A stretch of DNA of 64,000 bases from Paraburkholderia kirstenboschensis. GTDB taxonomy: Bacteria; Pseudomonadota; Gammaproteobacteria; Burkholderiales; Burkholderiaceae. Positions 17,334 through 26,221 of the stretch are shown here, in pieces; positions within the stretch are counted from its first letter, which is position 1, and every line of letters begins with the position of its first letter. The DNA is taken from contig NZ_CAJHCR010000011.1 in NCBI RefSeq assembly GCF_904848585.1, forward strand, positions 62,001 to 126,000, given 5' to 3'. Below the pieces are notes generated by a model that was not told where the DNA came from, did not search any database, and was given only the letters and a program-made list of their open reading frames with translations. The position numbers and the translations under genes are program-made.

Positions 17334-19586
17334 TTAAGCGGTTTTCAACTGGCTGCCGACCGGCAATTGCCGCAGCCGCTTGCCGGTGGCCGAGAAAATC
17401 GCGTTGGTCAGCGCGGGCGCGAGCGCCGCTGTTCCCGGCTCGCCGATGCCGCCCGGCGCCTCGCTGCTCTTCACGATATGCACGTCGATAGGCGGCGTCT
17501 CGTCGATACGCAGCATCCGGTAGTCCGTAAAGTTGTTCTGCTCGACGCGGCCGTCCTTGATCGTGATCTCGCTATAAAGCGCCGCCGTAATGCCGAAGAT
17601 GATGCCGCCTTGCACCTGCGCTTCGACGGTGTTCGGATTCACGACCATCCCGCAATCGACCGCGCACACCACGCGCTTGACCGCCACCTCGCCCTGATCG
17701 ACCGCGACATCGACGACGATCGCGAAGTAGCTGCCGAACGCATGCATGACCGACACGCCGCGCCCTTGCCCCTTCGGCACCGCGCTGCCCCAATTGGCCG
17801 CCTGCACGGCGGTGTTCAGCACGTTCAGCGCGCGCGGCGTCTTGCCGAGCAGATCGCGCCGGTATTTGACCGGGTCCACCTTGGCCTCGGCCGCGAGTTC
17901 GTCGATAAAACTTTCGACTACGAACGTGCCGCGCGTCGGGCCCACGCCGCGCCAGAACGCAGTGGGAATTGCGTGCGGCTCCTGGCGCACATAGTCGACA
18001 AGCTGGTTGGGCAAGTCGTACGGCAGATCGGACGCGACTTCGACCGCGTCGGGATCGAGCCCGTCCTTGAACGCGGGCGGCGCAAAGCGCGCCATGATCG
18101 ACGAACCGACAATCCGGTGCTGCCACGCGAGCGGCTTGCCATTCGCGTCGAGACCGGCGGAAATCTTGTCGTAGTAGTACGGCCGGTACATGTCGTGCTG
18201 AATGTCTTCTTCGCGCGTCCACAGCACTTTGACAGGCGTCGACACCTGCTTGCCGATCTTGACCGCCTGCGTGACCATATCGAACTCGAGCCGCCGACCG
18301 AAGCCGCCGCCGATCAGATGGTTATGCACGACGATCTTGTCGGCGGGCAAGCCGGTCACGGCCATCGCCGCGTCGCGCACGCGCGTGGGCACCTGCGAGC
18401 CGAGCCAGATTTCGCAGCCATCGGGGCGCACATGCACCGTACAGTTGATCGGCTCCATCGTGGCATGCGCAAGAAACGGCTGCTGATAGACGGCATCGAC
18501 TCGCGTCTTCGCGTTCGAAAAGCCGTGCACCACGTCGCCGTCCTTGCGTGCGACCGCGCCGTTGCGCTGCGACGCATTGGCCAGATCGTCGACGATCTGC
18601 TTCATCGAAAGCTTCGCGTCCGTGCCCTCGTTCCATTTGATGTCGAGCGCCTGCAGCCCGCGTTTGGCCGCCCACGTGTGATCGCCGATCACGGCGACCG
18701 CATTGTCGATCTTGACGACCTGACGCACGCCTGGGATCTTCTTCGCGTTGGTATCGTCGACGCTCGCAAGCTTGCCACCGAACACCGGACAGTTCGCGAT
18801 GGCCGCGTAGACCATGTCGGGCACTCGCACGTCGAGGCCGAACGTCGCGGTGCCGTTCACTTTTTCCGGCGAGTCGAGGCGCTTCACAGCCGTGCCGATA
18901 ATCTTGAAGTCTTTCGGTTCCTTTAGCGGCACGTTCTGCGGCACCGGCAGTTTGGCCGCGGCATCCACAAGTTGGCCATAGCCGATGCTGCGATTGCTCG
19001 CCGCGTGAATGACCTGCCCGGATTTCGCATGACAGCTTTCGGCGTCCACCTGCCACTGCTGCGCGGCCGCGCCGATGAGCAACATGCGAGCGGTGGCTCC
19101 TGCCTTGCGCATCGGCTCCCATGCATAGCGGATCGACGTCGACCCGCCGGTGAGCTGGCCGCCGAGCAGCGGATCTGTGAAGAGCTTCTCGTCCGGTGGC
19201 GCGTGGTCGAGCGTGACGGTGTCGAGCGGCACTTCGAGTTCTTCGGCGATCAACATTGGAATCGACGTATAGACGCCCTGACCCATCTCGACCTTCGGAA
19301 TCACCAGCGTGACCTTGCCTGCCGTATCGATCTGGATGAACGCATTGGGTGCGAACACGCCGTTCTGCGCCGCTTCGTTTGCATCGCCGCCGATTACCGA
19401 CTTTCCGGCCTTCTGATCCTGGCTGACGGCCGGCATGCTGAAGCCGAGCAGCAATCCGCCGCCCGCCGCCGCGCCCACTGTCACGCCCAGCTTGAGAAAC
19501 GTTCGGCGCGACACGCCGCGCTTTCCGTTCGCCTCGGCGTGTGAGGACGTTGCGCCGTTCTGTGCATCGAGCAATCCTTGCGACAT
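17334..19586 (-). CDS. Molybdopterin-binding large subunit, IorB-like dehydrogenase
   Basis: A 750-residue xanthine-oxidase-family subunit of the isoquinoline 1-oxidoreductase beta / aldehyde dehydrogenase type. A twin-arginine motif (SRRTFLKLG, about residues 26-34) with a hydrophobic stretch indicates Tat export. Cofactor-region motifs seen are GGGFGRRLEFD, FWRGVGPTRGTFVVESF and, near the C-terminus, GGIGEPGTAALAPALTNAI with the catalytic Glu. ATG 19586 was preferred over the longer frame from 19709 because it leads into the Tat signal and sits after AGGGAG. It follows the 2Fe-2S subunit by one base. Substrate unknown: aldehyde or N-heterocycle. Confidence 0.9.
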   Translation of the reverse strand: MSQGLLDAQNGATSSHAEANGKRGVSRRTFLKLGVTVGAAAGGGLLLGFSMPAVSQDQKAGKSVIGGDANEAAQNGVFAPNAFIQIDTAGKVTLVIPKVEMGQGVYTSIPMLIAEELEVPLDTVTLDHAPPDEKLFTDPLLGGQLTGGSTSIRYAWEPMRKAGATARMLLIGAAAQQWQVDAESCHAKSGQVIHAASNRSIGYGQLVDAAAKLPVPQNVPLKEPKDFKIIGTAVKRLDSPEKVNGTATFGLDVRVPDMVYAAIANCPVFGGKLASVDDTNAKKIPGVRQVVKIDNAVAVIGDHTWAAKRGLQALDIKWNEGTDAKLSMKQIVDDLANASQRNGAVARKDGDVVHGFSNAKTRVDAVYQQPFLAHATMEPINCTVHVRPDGCEIWLGSQVPTRVRDAAMAVTGLPADKIVVHNHLIGGGFGRRLEFDMVTQAVKIGKQVSTPVKVLWTREEDIQHDMYRPYYYDKISAGLDANGKPLAWQHRIVGSSIMARFAPPAFKDGLDPDAVEVASDLPYDLPNQLVDYVRQEPHAIPTAFWRGVGPTRGTFVVESFIDELAAEAKVDPVKYRRDLLGKTPRALNVLNTAVQAANWGSAVPKGQGRGVSVMHAFGSYFAIVVDVAVDQGEVAVKRVVCAVDCGMVVNPNTVEAQVQGGIIFGITAALYSEITIKDGRVEQNNFTDYRMLRIDETPPIDVHIVKSSEAPGGIGEPGTAALAPALTNAIFSATGKRLRQLPVGSQLKTA

Positions 19587-19587
19587 A

Positions 19588-20043
19588 TCAGACTCCCTTC
19601 GCTGCATGCTTGATCGCGACGCGAATGCGGTTGTACGTGCCGCAGCGGCAGATGTTGCCTGCCATGGCGGCGTCGATGTCCGCATCGGTGGGATTGGGGT
19701 TGCTCGCAATCAGCGAGGCCGCCGACATGACCTGGCCCGACTGGCAGTACCCGCATTGCACCACGTCGAGTTCACGCCACGCCTGCTGCACCTTCTGGCC
19801 CGCGGGCGTGTTGCCGACCGCTTCGATGGTGGTGATCTTCTTGTCGCCGACAGCCGCCGCCGGCAATACGCACGAGCGCACCGCGACGCCGTCGAGATGA
19901 ACGGTGCAGGCGCCGCATTGAGCGATACCGCAGCCGAACTTCGTGCCGGTCAAGCCGACGAGATCGCGAAGGACCCACAACAGAGGCATGTCGGGCGGCG
20001 CGTCGACGGTATGTGTCTCGCCGTTGATATTGAATGTTGTCAT
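19588..20043 (-). CDS. 2Fe-2S small subunit, IorA-like dehydrogenase
   Basis: A 151-residue iron-sulfur subunit. The plant-type ferredoxin cluster ligands are C38, C43, C46 and C58 (FGCGIAQCGACT...RSC). The second cluster ligands are C97, C100, C132 and C134 (QCGYCQSGQ...NICRCGTY). It has no signal peptide of its own, so it would be carried out with the Tat-bearing large subunit. It is the first gene of the operon, and AAGGAG precedes its ATG. There is no FAD subunit; electrons should pass to the cytochrome c encoded third. Confidence 0.92.
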   Translation of the reverse strand: MTTFNINGETHTVDAPPDMPLLWVLRDLVGLTGTKFGCGIAQCGACTVHLDGVAVRSCVLPAAAVGDKKITTIEAVGNTPAGQKVQQAWRELDVVQCGYCQSGQVMSAASLIASNPNPTDADIDAAMAGNICRCGTYNRIRVAIKHAAKGV

Positions 20044-20361
20044 GAGCGACTCCTTGTGGGGTTTATCTTTTGCCAGGCTGTTTAGTCACGGCTCGCGCTC
20101 CAAACGCAATGACACGCCGCGTTTATTCGACAGCAGCGACTAATGCGCGATGCCAATGTGCGCCGTCGCAAAGGCGTCGTCGCGTAACTGCACGCCAGGC
20201 ATCGCGCCAATGGACTGTGAGGGCTCGGCGAATTGTAGCCGTGCATTAAGAAGTTCGCCTGGACCCCTGCCATTGCGCTGCGCTCGCACAGAGCGGCCCC
20301 AAGCGCCGCATTTTTGTTAGCATGGACGGGCCCTGCACTGACTATCCGAAGGAGCCGCATC
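20044..20361. other. Divergent intergenic region
   Basis: Presumed promoter region of the IorAB operon (leftward) and of the 132-residue conserved protein (rightward). No other feature recognised. Confidence 0.4.
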
Positions 20362-20760
20362 ATGAACGACCAGCAATGCACCCAATTCCTTTCGGAGATC
20401 CGCAAACCATTGTTGGCGCTGCATAAGGCCATACTCGATCATGAGCGCGCGTCGTACGAGAAAGAATTCGGCCCGGTCACGCCCGCGGCCTTTCTGCAAG
20501 TGCTGATCAACGGTACCGGTTTCCGCTGGCTCACGCCACTCTCGACGATCATCGCGAACGTCGACGAAATTCTCGACGACAACGAAGCCGACGCCGCCGA
20601 CCGGTTCGCCGCTGCCGAAGCCATTACGGGCCTCTTTTCCCCCGACCAGCCAAACAATATTTTTCTGCCGCGCTATCTGCCGCTGTTGCATGCCGATCCG
20701 GCGATATTGCATCTGCATGGCCAGGTATCGCAACTCTTGCGCGGCACGCAGGCCAAGTAG
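20362..20760 (+). CDS. Conserved hypothetical protein, 132 residues
   Basis: Soluble acidic protein of unknown function. It has helical character (LSEIRKPLLALHKAILDHERASYEKEFG) and ends with LHLHGQVSQLLRGTQ. There is no signal peptide or membrane segment. AGGAGCCGC before the ATG at 20362, together with normal codon use, supports a real gene. The neighbours give no functional hint. Confidence 0.75.
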   Translation: MNDQQCTQFLSEIRKPLLALHKAILDHERASYEKEFGPVTPAAFLQVLINGTGFRWLTPLSTIIANVDEILDDNEADAADRFAAAEAITGLFSPDQPNNIFLPRYLPLLHADPAILHLHGQVSQLLRGTQAK

Positions 20761-21200
20761 GCACCTGGGGGCCGCGGCTCCCGGATTTCCTCACCTTCGC
20801 AAGCGGGTGGATGTGAAGAGTTTGCGTCTATCCGGCGTGGTTGTTCATATGCGACCGGACCTTCGACAACCAACGATTACCAGGCTTTGCCAACCGTGAC
20901 CGCGCAAAATCGCCGTAATTCAAGGGCATTCATGCGCGATTCGTAAAGATGATAGATGCGTGATCCGTCGACGGGCGTGCTGTGCAAGCGCGATGAAAGA
21001 CGTATCGGCAAAATTGCCTGGGTTTGCTGAACAAATTGAAGGTGAGCTTTTGCGGGAGGTGGGTGGGCGGGTGCGTGGTTACGGCGAGCTGAGCTTGGCG
21101 GTGCATCGCGGCGCCTGCCGGCGAGACCACGCAAAACCGTCATGCACGATATCAAGAGCCCTGCTAACGTAAGCAGACTTCGTCACGACCGCTCACTGCC
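20761..21200. other. Intergenic region without recognised gene
   Basis: Only weak minus-strand frames (for example 20877-21155), with no family resemblance and poor ribosome sites. No repeat or RNA recognised. Confidence 0.4.
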
Positions 21201-22019
21201 ATGACCGACTGGCCACTACCCGAAACCTTTACGTTCCGCGACCAAAGCGTGCGCTTCAATGTGACAGGAACCGGCCCGCCACTCGTGCTGGTACATGGCA
21301 CGCCGTTTTCGTCCTATGTGTGGCATCGCATCGCCCCACATCTCGCGCAACTCCGCACGGTCCACTATTACGATCTGCTCGGCTATGGGCAGTCCGCCAT
21401 GTGCGACGGCCAGGACGTGTCTCTTGGTATTCAGAATGAGTTGCTCGCCGAGCTGCTCGCTCACTGGCAATTGAAAAGCCCGGATGTGATCGCGCATGAC
21501 TTCGGCGGGGCCACGTCGTTGCGCGCGCATCTGATTAACGGTTGCGACTACCGCAGCCTCATGCTGATCGATCCGGTCGCGCTCGCGCCATGGGGCTCGC
21601 CGTTCGTTCAGCATGTGCGCCGCCACGGTGACGCATTCGCGGGACTGCCGTCATATATTCACGAGGCCGTGGTCAACGCGTATGTGCGCGGCGCGATCGC
21701 GCGCGACATCACAGATCAGGAGCTTGCGCCGTACGTGACGCCATGGCTCGGCGCTACGAGGCAAGCCGCGTTCTACCGGCAGATCGCGCAAATGGATCAG
21801 CGCTACACCGATGAAGTGGAACCCCGCTATGCGCAACTGCGCTGTCCGACGCAGATTCTGTGGGGCGAAGCGGATCAGTGGATTGCGCTGGAGCGCGGCC
21901 GTCGTCTGGCCGCGCTGATTCCGCAGGCGCGCTTTCAGGCCGTGCCGCGCGCGGGCCATCTGGTGCAGGAAGATGCGCCGGAAGCAATCGTCGCGGCGGC
22001 GCTCGGGTGGCTCGACTAA
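21201..22019 (+). CDS. Alpha/beta hydrolase with Asp nucleophile (dehalogenase/epoxide hydrolase type)
   Basis: A 272-residue alpha/beta-fold hydrolase. The oxyanion region is VHGTPFSSYVW (about 31-41). The nucleophile elbow reads AHDFGGA with Asp100, as in haloalkane dehalogenases and epoxide hydrolases, rather than the Ser of esterases. The catalytic His is His253 in AGHLVQEDAP, and ILWGEADQWIA supplies the acid region. Cytosolic. Substrate cannot be told from sequence: confidence is high for the fold and moderate for the Asp-nucleophile class. Confidence 0.88.
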   Translation: MTDWPLPETFTFRDQSVRFNVTGTGPPLVLVHGTPFSSYVWHRIAPHLAQLRTVHYYDLLGYGQSAMCDGQDVSLGIQNELLAELLAHWQLKSPDVIAHDFGGATSLRAHLINGCDYRSLMLIDPVALAPWGSPFVQHVRRHGDAFAGLPSYIHEAVVNAYVRGAIARDITDQELAPYVTPWLGATRQAAFYRQIAQMDQRYTDEVEPRYAQLRCPTQILWGEADQWIALERGRRLAALIPQARFQAVPRAGHLVQEDAPEAIVAAALGWLD

Positions 22020-22034
22020 AGCCGCAGGGTGCGC

Positions 22035-22970
22035 CTAGCCGCGTCCTTGCGGCAGGTACGGCATTGGATCGATCGGTTTGCCGTCGCGGCGCAATTCGAA
22101 GCCGACCGAGACGCGTGAGTTGTTCTGATCGCCCATCTCGGCGATCTGCTGCCCTTGACGAACGATGTCGCCCGTTTTGACCAGCAGCTTGCGGTTATGC
22201 GAGTAGGCGGTCAGAAAGTCCTTGTTGTGCTGGACGATGATGAGGCTGCCGTAGCTGTTCAGCCCCGTACCGGCGTACATGACTTTGCCGTCGGCCGCAG
22301 CACGAACCGGATCGCCGGGCTTGCCGCCGATCTCTATGCCGCGCGTCTCGCCCGGCTGAAATGCTTCGACCACCCGGCCACCCGCCGGCCATGCGAGCGC
22401 AACACCGTTCGCGTGCCGCATGGTTTGTTGCGCGACTTCGCGCGCTTCGGCGGCACTGGGGCCGGCCGAAGCTTGCGCGGCTGACGACGATCCCGCTGCG
22501 GCGCCATCGCCCGCGGACGTCTGCGCGGCAGAGACGCTCGACGCAGAAGCGGTGGCTTTGGCGGCAGCCGCGGCCGCGTTGACCGCTTGCACGGTTTCCG
22601 GCGATGCAACGCGCAACACCTGGCCCCGCTTCAACCGCGACGATGCCTTGAGACCGTTCCACGCCTGCAACTGCCCGACGCTGCAATGATGACGCTGCGC
22701 GATGCGCGCCAGCGTGTCGCCGCGCTTGACCCGATACACCAGCGGCGGCGCTTTCTTAAGTGGTGAGGCTTCATTGGCGCCTGCTACGGCCGGCGTATTC
22801 GCCGACGCAGACGGACCCGCCGTGCCCGCCACGTTTGCGGCGCCTGGTACCGATGCCGCATCTCCCTGCGCACCCAGCTGCCCGACGTTCGCGCAACCGG
22901 TCATCGCAAGCGCCAGCCACGCGCCGGCAACGCTGACCATTATTGCTCTGTCGAAACGCTTTCCGATCAT
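22035..22970 (-). CDS. NlpD-like lipoprotein with LysM and degenerate LytM domain
   Basis: A 311-residue lipoprotein (lipobox LAMTGC, Cys26). It carries a LysM peptidoglycan-binding domain (VYRVKRGDTLARIAQRHHCS...LKRGQVLRV), an Ala/Ser-rich linker, and a C-terminal LytM/M23 domain. All zinc ligands of active M23 enzymes are lost: RGIEIGG replaces the H-x-x-x-D site and VGFELRRDG replaces HLHFE. It should therefore act like NlpD or EnvC, activating a cell-wall amidase during division rather than cutting peptidoglycan. It is not next to rpoS, so it may be a second NlpD paralogue. ATG 22970 leads directly into the signal peptide. Confidence 0.9.
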   Translation of the reverse strand: MIGKRFDRAIMVSVAGAWLALAMTGCANVGQLGAQGDAASVPGAANVAGTAGPSASANTPAVAGANEASPLKKAPPLVYRVKRGDTLARIAQRHHCSVGQLQAWNGLKASSRLKRGQVLRVASPETVQAVNAAAAAAKATASASSVSAAQTSAGDGAAAGSSSAAQASAGPSAAEAREVAQQTMRHANGVALAWPAGGRVVEAFQPGETRGIEIGGKPGDPVRAAADGKVMYAGTGLNSYGSLIIVQHNKDFLTAYSHNRKLLVKTGDIVRQGQQIAEMGDQNNSRVSVGFELRRDGKPIDPMPYLPQGRG

Positions 22971-23453
22971 GTTCGAATCCTGACTTATCTTGTTGGCGGG
23001 CCGGAGGCGCCTTGCCGCGTTCGGTGCGCGCGATTCAACAACGCGCAGCGTTTCGCGTTGCGACCCGGCGAGCCCGCGTTGCGCGCCCCGCACCCTTGCG
23101 GTCCTTGCCTTGCCTTGCCTCGCCGACTGGGCGGATTGTCGGTTCGTCGCTCGCTCGGCGGCGGATCAGGGCGCTCAAAGCAGCCACTCTTTCCGCGGAC
23201 GGGGCCAGACCGGATTAAATTTCCAGCCGAATTGTAAAGTGGCTTCGACAGAAAACCCGGCGCGTCACACAGTCTGATACAAACGTTACGCACGGCCTTG
23301 CATGCGTCGTTGCGCGCGCAACGGTGCGCCAACGCACAGGGTCGTCAGGGCAGCGCGATCGACGCCATCTGCTTAACGGCACGCCGCCGTCAGAACTTGA
23401 ATTGCCGGTTCGAAGACGCGATGGGCCAAGCACAACGGCCGAGCCGGCAAGCG
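22971..23453. other. Intergenic region without recognised gene
   Basis: Upstream region of the NlpD-like gene. Several frames are open because of base composition, but none resembles a known family. Confidence 0.4.
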
Positions 23454-23870
23454 CTAGCTGTAGTACTGCCCCGCATAGCGCACGTAGCCGACGGGATGGT
23501 GGGTGAAATGCAGCACCGGCAGTACCGGGTCGGAATTGTCGTCGGTCGGATAGGCGCTCGCTTCGGGAATGTACTCGCCTTGCACCTCGATCGGCTGGCC
23601 GGCTTGCAGTCCGGGAATCTCTTCGGACAGTCCCTCGTTGTCGCCGAATCGAATCGCCACGAACACTTCTGTGCCGACGAGGTTTTGCGTGCCGCCATCG
23701 AACTTCAACACTTGGTCTATCTTGACGATCAGATGCTGATGATTCGCGCCGTGGTGGTTGTCCGGACTCGCGAATACTTTGCTGACTGTGCCTTGCACGC
23801 AGGCGAGCGGCGCGCCCAGCGAATGAACATAGCGATGGTGAGGAAGAATTTGCGTCGCACGATTGCTCAT
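23454..23870 (-). CDS. DUF3465 protein
   Basis: A 138-residue protein with the DUF3465 pattern: VQGTVSKVFASPDNHHGANHQHLIV, a central GLQAGQPIEVQGEYIP and the late motif LHFTHHPVGYVRYAGQYY. The family looks like an OB-fold, nucleic-acid-binding-like beta barrel; its function is not established. There is no signal peptide at the ATG used (23870, MSNRATQI). An in-frame start at 23906 is less likely. Confidence 0.8.
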   Translation of the reverse strand: MSNRATQILPHHRYVHSLGAPLACVQGTVSKVFASPDNHHGANHQHLIVKIDQVLKFDGGTQNLVGTEVFVAIRFGDNEGLSEEIPGLQAGQPIEVQGEYIPEASAYPTDDNSDPVLPVLHFTHHPVGYVRYAGQYYS

Positions 23871-24004
23871 GAAATCTCCATCAAACAAGTTTTGCCAATG
23901 TCCCACGGTTGACTGAGCCGGGGCGGCGCCCGCAGTCGCGCCCGCGCTTTAGGATTTCTCCGAAGCCCGTTTAGGAAACGGACGATAGGTTGAAGAGCAT
24001 AAAA

Positions 24005-24096
24005 AAAATATTCTTAGGTCTCTTTTGATGCTGACTGCCGCGCACCCAAAAAGCTCCCCAGTTGCTCAACGGAATACCTTCCCTTCAGAATATTTT
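24005..24096. repeat. AT-rich 10-bp inverted repeat
   Basis: AAAATATTCT (24005-24014) and AGAATATTTT (24087-24096) are perfect inverted copies 72 bases apart in an unusually AT-rich intergenic patch. This could be a regulatory site or long-range hairpin upstream of the gene at 24141. Confidence 0.5.
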
Positions 24097-24140
24097 GCTT
24101 CATCAACCCTCGTCCGGACGATGAAGAAGTCGAGGCTCAA

Positions 24141-24470
24141 GTGGATTCTCTTACATCAGCCAACCGCTTCATGGGCGGTTTTTTCTTTGGCGCCGTGATC
24201 GCTACCGCCATCATGGTGCTGTTCTGCGTCGGGGCCGAATTTTCCCCGTTCATGGCGAGACTGCACGCGCTCGAACAGGTCGTTGCGACAGCGATCATCT
24301 CGCTCTTTATCGCCGGCACCAAGCCGCTTCTGTACAAGACAGTATGGAGCGAGCGCCGCAGCAGCTTTATTCTCGACGAAGATCTGAGCGCAACCCTTCG
24401 CGGCCGAACCTTTGGCATTCCCGCAGGCGTGATGGCCGGCATTCTGGTGCAAAACGTCTTGATGAGCTGA
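24141..24470 (+). CDS. Small hypothetical membrane protein
   Basis: A 109-residue protein with hydrophobic segments near residues 10-35 (MGGFFFGAVIATAIMVLFCVGA), 47-60 (VVATAIISLFIAG) and the C-terminal GIPAGVMAGILVQNVL. No family recognised. The start is uncertain: GTG 24141, or ATG 24171 at the beginning of the first membrane segment. A terminator follows at 24515-24551. Confidence 0.6.
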   Translation: MDSLTSANRFMGGFFFGAVIATAIMVLFCVGAEFSPFMARLHALEQVVATAIISLFIAGTKPLLYKTVWSERRSSFILDEDLSATLRGRTFGIPAGVMAGILVQNVLMS

Positions 24471-24514
24471 GCATCAAATCAAGCAGCCGGTGCGAATGGC
24501 CGGCAAAAATGGCC

Positions 24515-24551
24515 CGCCTCGTGACTTGCTCATCGAGGCGCGTTTTCTTTT
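24515..24551 (+). terminator. Rho-independent terminator
   Basis: CGCCTCG (24515-24521) pairs with CGAGGCG (24534-24540), followed by a T-rich tract (TTTTCTTTT, 24543-24551). It lies between the small membrane gene and the convergent porin gene. Confidence 0.75.
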
Positions 24552-24585
24552 GCATTGTCGTTACCGGCGGCGTAGAGACCCGGAT

Positions 24586-25746
24586 CTAGAATTTATGCCG
24601 TATCGCGGCGCGCACCACGACCTGTTTCGATGTCGACGACGGCGCTTGTGCGCCGGTTATGAATGCATCATCGAGTATCGAGTACGTCGAGTCGCCGGTC
24701 ACGTGCTGGTACTCGCCTTGAATGTAGACATCGGTGCGCTTGGACAGGTTGTAATCGGCCATCAAACCAAACGAATGGATTTTCGGTTTGACGCCGCCGC
24801 TCGACGCGTCGTAGTTTTCCATCGTATATACGTACTGGGCCCCGACGAACAGCACCGGTGAAAACTGGTATTTTCCGTTCAACTCGAAGTTCTGATATTT
24901 CAACGAGTTCAGCAACACGCCGGGCGGTACCAGCGGCGCAATGCCGAGATAACCGTTACCGGTCGGATTCAGATAATTCGAGTTGCTGTACACAAAGCCC
25001 GCCGTAGCCGGCCCGAAGTTATAGGTAATGCCGCCGCCGAATACGCGCATACGGGTTGCGATAAAGCTGGCGTCATTGGCGGTAATTGCACCATTCGCGC
25101 CATTGCCCGGATTATTGGCCTGTAAATAGGCGGCGCTCACGAGCAAGCCTCCATAGGCGTACTGCCCGCCGACGCTATATGCGCGGTTATTGCCGAAGTT
25201 GGTATCGTTACTGAAGCTGTAAGTGCCGCCGAACTGAAAACCGCTAAGCGACGGGCTCGTGTATTTGACGGTGTTGTTGAGGCGAAACGTGTTATCCGTG
25301 TTGTCGTTATCGTAGGGATGCGAGAACAGCGAACCGGCCCAATTGCCATTGGCCGTGGTCTGCGCCAGATAATCGACTACCGAATCGTATTGCCGCCCGA
25401 ACGTCAACGTGCCAAAGCGCTCCGCACTCAAGCCGACGAAAGCCTGCCGCCCGAACATCCGGCCACCCTGATTGAATCGCCCGGAGCTCAGGTCGAAACC
25501 ATTCTCGAGCTGGAAAATCGCCTTGAGGCCGCCGCCCAGTTCCTCCGCGCCCTTGAGCCCCCATCGACTGCCTTGCGCATAGCCGCTCGCCAACTCGTAG
25601 ACATGCCCGCGGCCGGCGTTGTTCGTGTAGTTGATACCTTCGTCGAGTACGCCGTACAGCGTGACGCTCGTCTGCGCCGAAGCTGGTGCGCTAAAAGCGG
25701 CGGACACAGCGGTGGAAACAGCGAGCGCGAACACTTGCTTGTTCAT
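24586..25746 (-). CDS. Outer-membrane porin, Burkholderia OmpC-like
   Basis: A 386-residue precursor of a 16-stranded trimeric porin for passive diffusion of small solutes. It has a signal peptide MNKQVFALAVSTAVSAAFSAPASAQ, then the family start SSVTLYG-type TSVTLYGVLDEGINYTNN, SRWGLKGAEELGGGLKAIFQ and FGRQAFVGLSAERFGTLTFG. It ends in a terminal Phe (AAIRHKF) that serves as the outer-membrane assembly signal. It is transcribed alone. Confidence 0.95.
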   Translation of the reverse strand: MNKQVFALAVSTAVSAAFSAPASAQTSVTLYGVLDEGINYTNNAGRGHVYELASGYAQGSRWGLKGAEELGGGLKAIFQLENGFDLSSGRFNQGGRMFGRQAFVGLSAERFGTLTFGRQYDSVVDYLAQTTANGNWAGSLFSHPYDNDNTDNTFRLNNTVKYTSPSLSGFQFGGTYSFSNDTNFGNNRAYSVGGQYAYGGLLVSAAYLQANNPGNGANGAITANDASFIATRMRVFGGGITYNFGPATAGFVYSNSNYLNPTGNGYLGIAPLVPPGVLLNSLKYQNFELNGKYQFSPVLFVGAQYVYTMENYDASSGGVKPKIHSFGLMADYNLSKRTDVYIQGEYQHVTGDSTYSILDDAFITGAQAPSSTSKQVVVRAAIRHKF

Positions 25747-26221
25747 GACGATCCCCCAGCACTCGAGTAACGGGCCTAACTCGATCCGACGCCTTCTTCT
25801 TGACCCTACGACAACGCGCTTCTGGAAGCCTGACGCGCTTACGGGAAATCCTCACACGCCGTAAGCCGTCCGTCCATTGGGTGTCGCCTGCATATGTCAA
25901 AACGTTGCGAAATCTCCACTGTCCTTAAACGCCTATCGAGCGGACAACCCATGCGGGCGCGCGTCCCACGTGCACGACTCAAAGCAGACTTGTCACAGAA
26001 AGAAATATAATTGCTGACTTTCGCGGCACCCCAGCGGAACTCCGCCGCTCTGCCCGGGTCATTTTTACTGCATCGTGCAACCGTGCCTTCACCGCCGGTT
26101 GAAAGCGGCAACGCGGTTGCGTAGCCGCCTCAGTACTCATCCACTATTCCAAAGCCTTGTGAGACGCCCGACGCGCTGAAAGAGCGCGCCGTCGCACGGG
26201 GCTGCTTTTGGCATAAAAACA
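25747..26221. other. Divergent intergenic region porin / OpgC
   Basis: Upstream of both the porin (leftward) and the OpgC-like gene (rightward). No further gene or clear regulatory site recognised. Confidence 0.4.
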
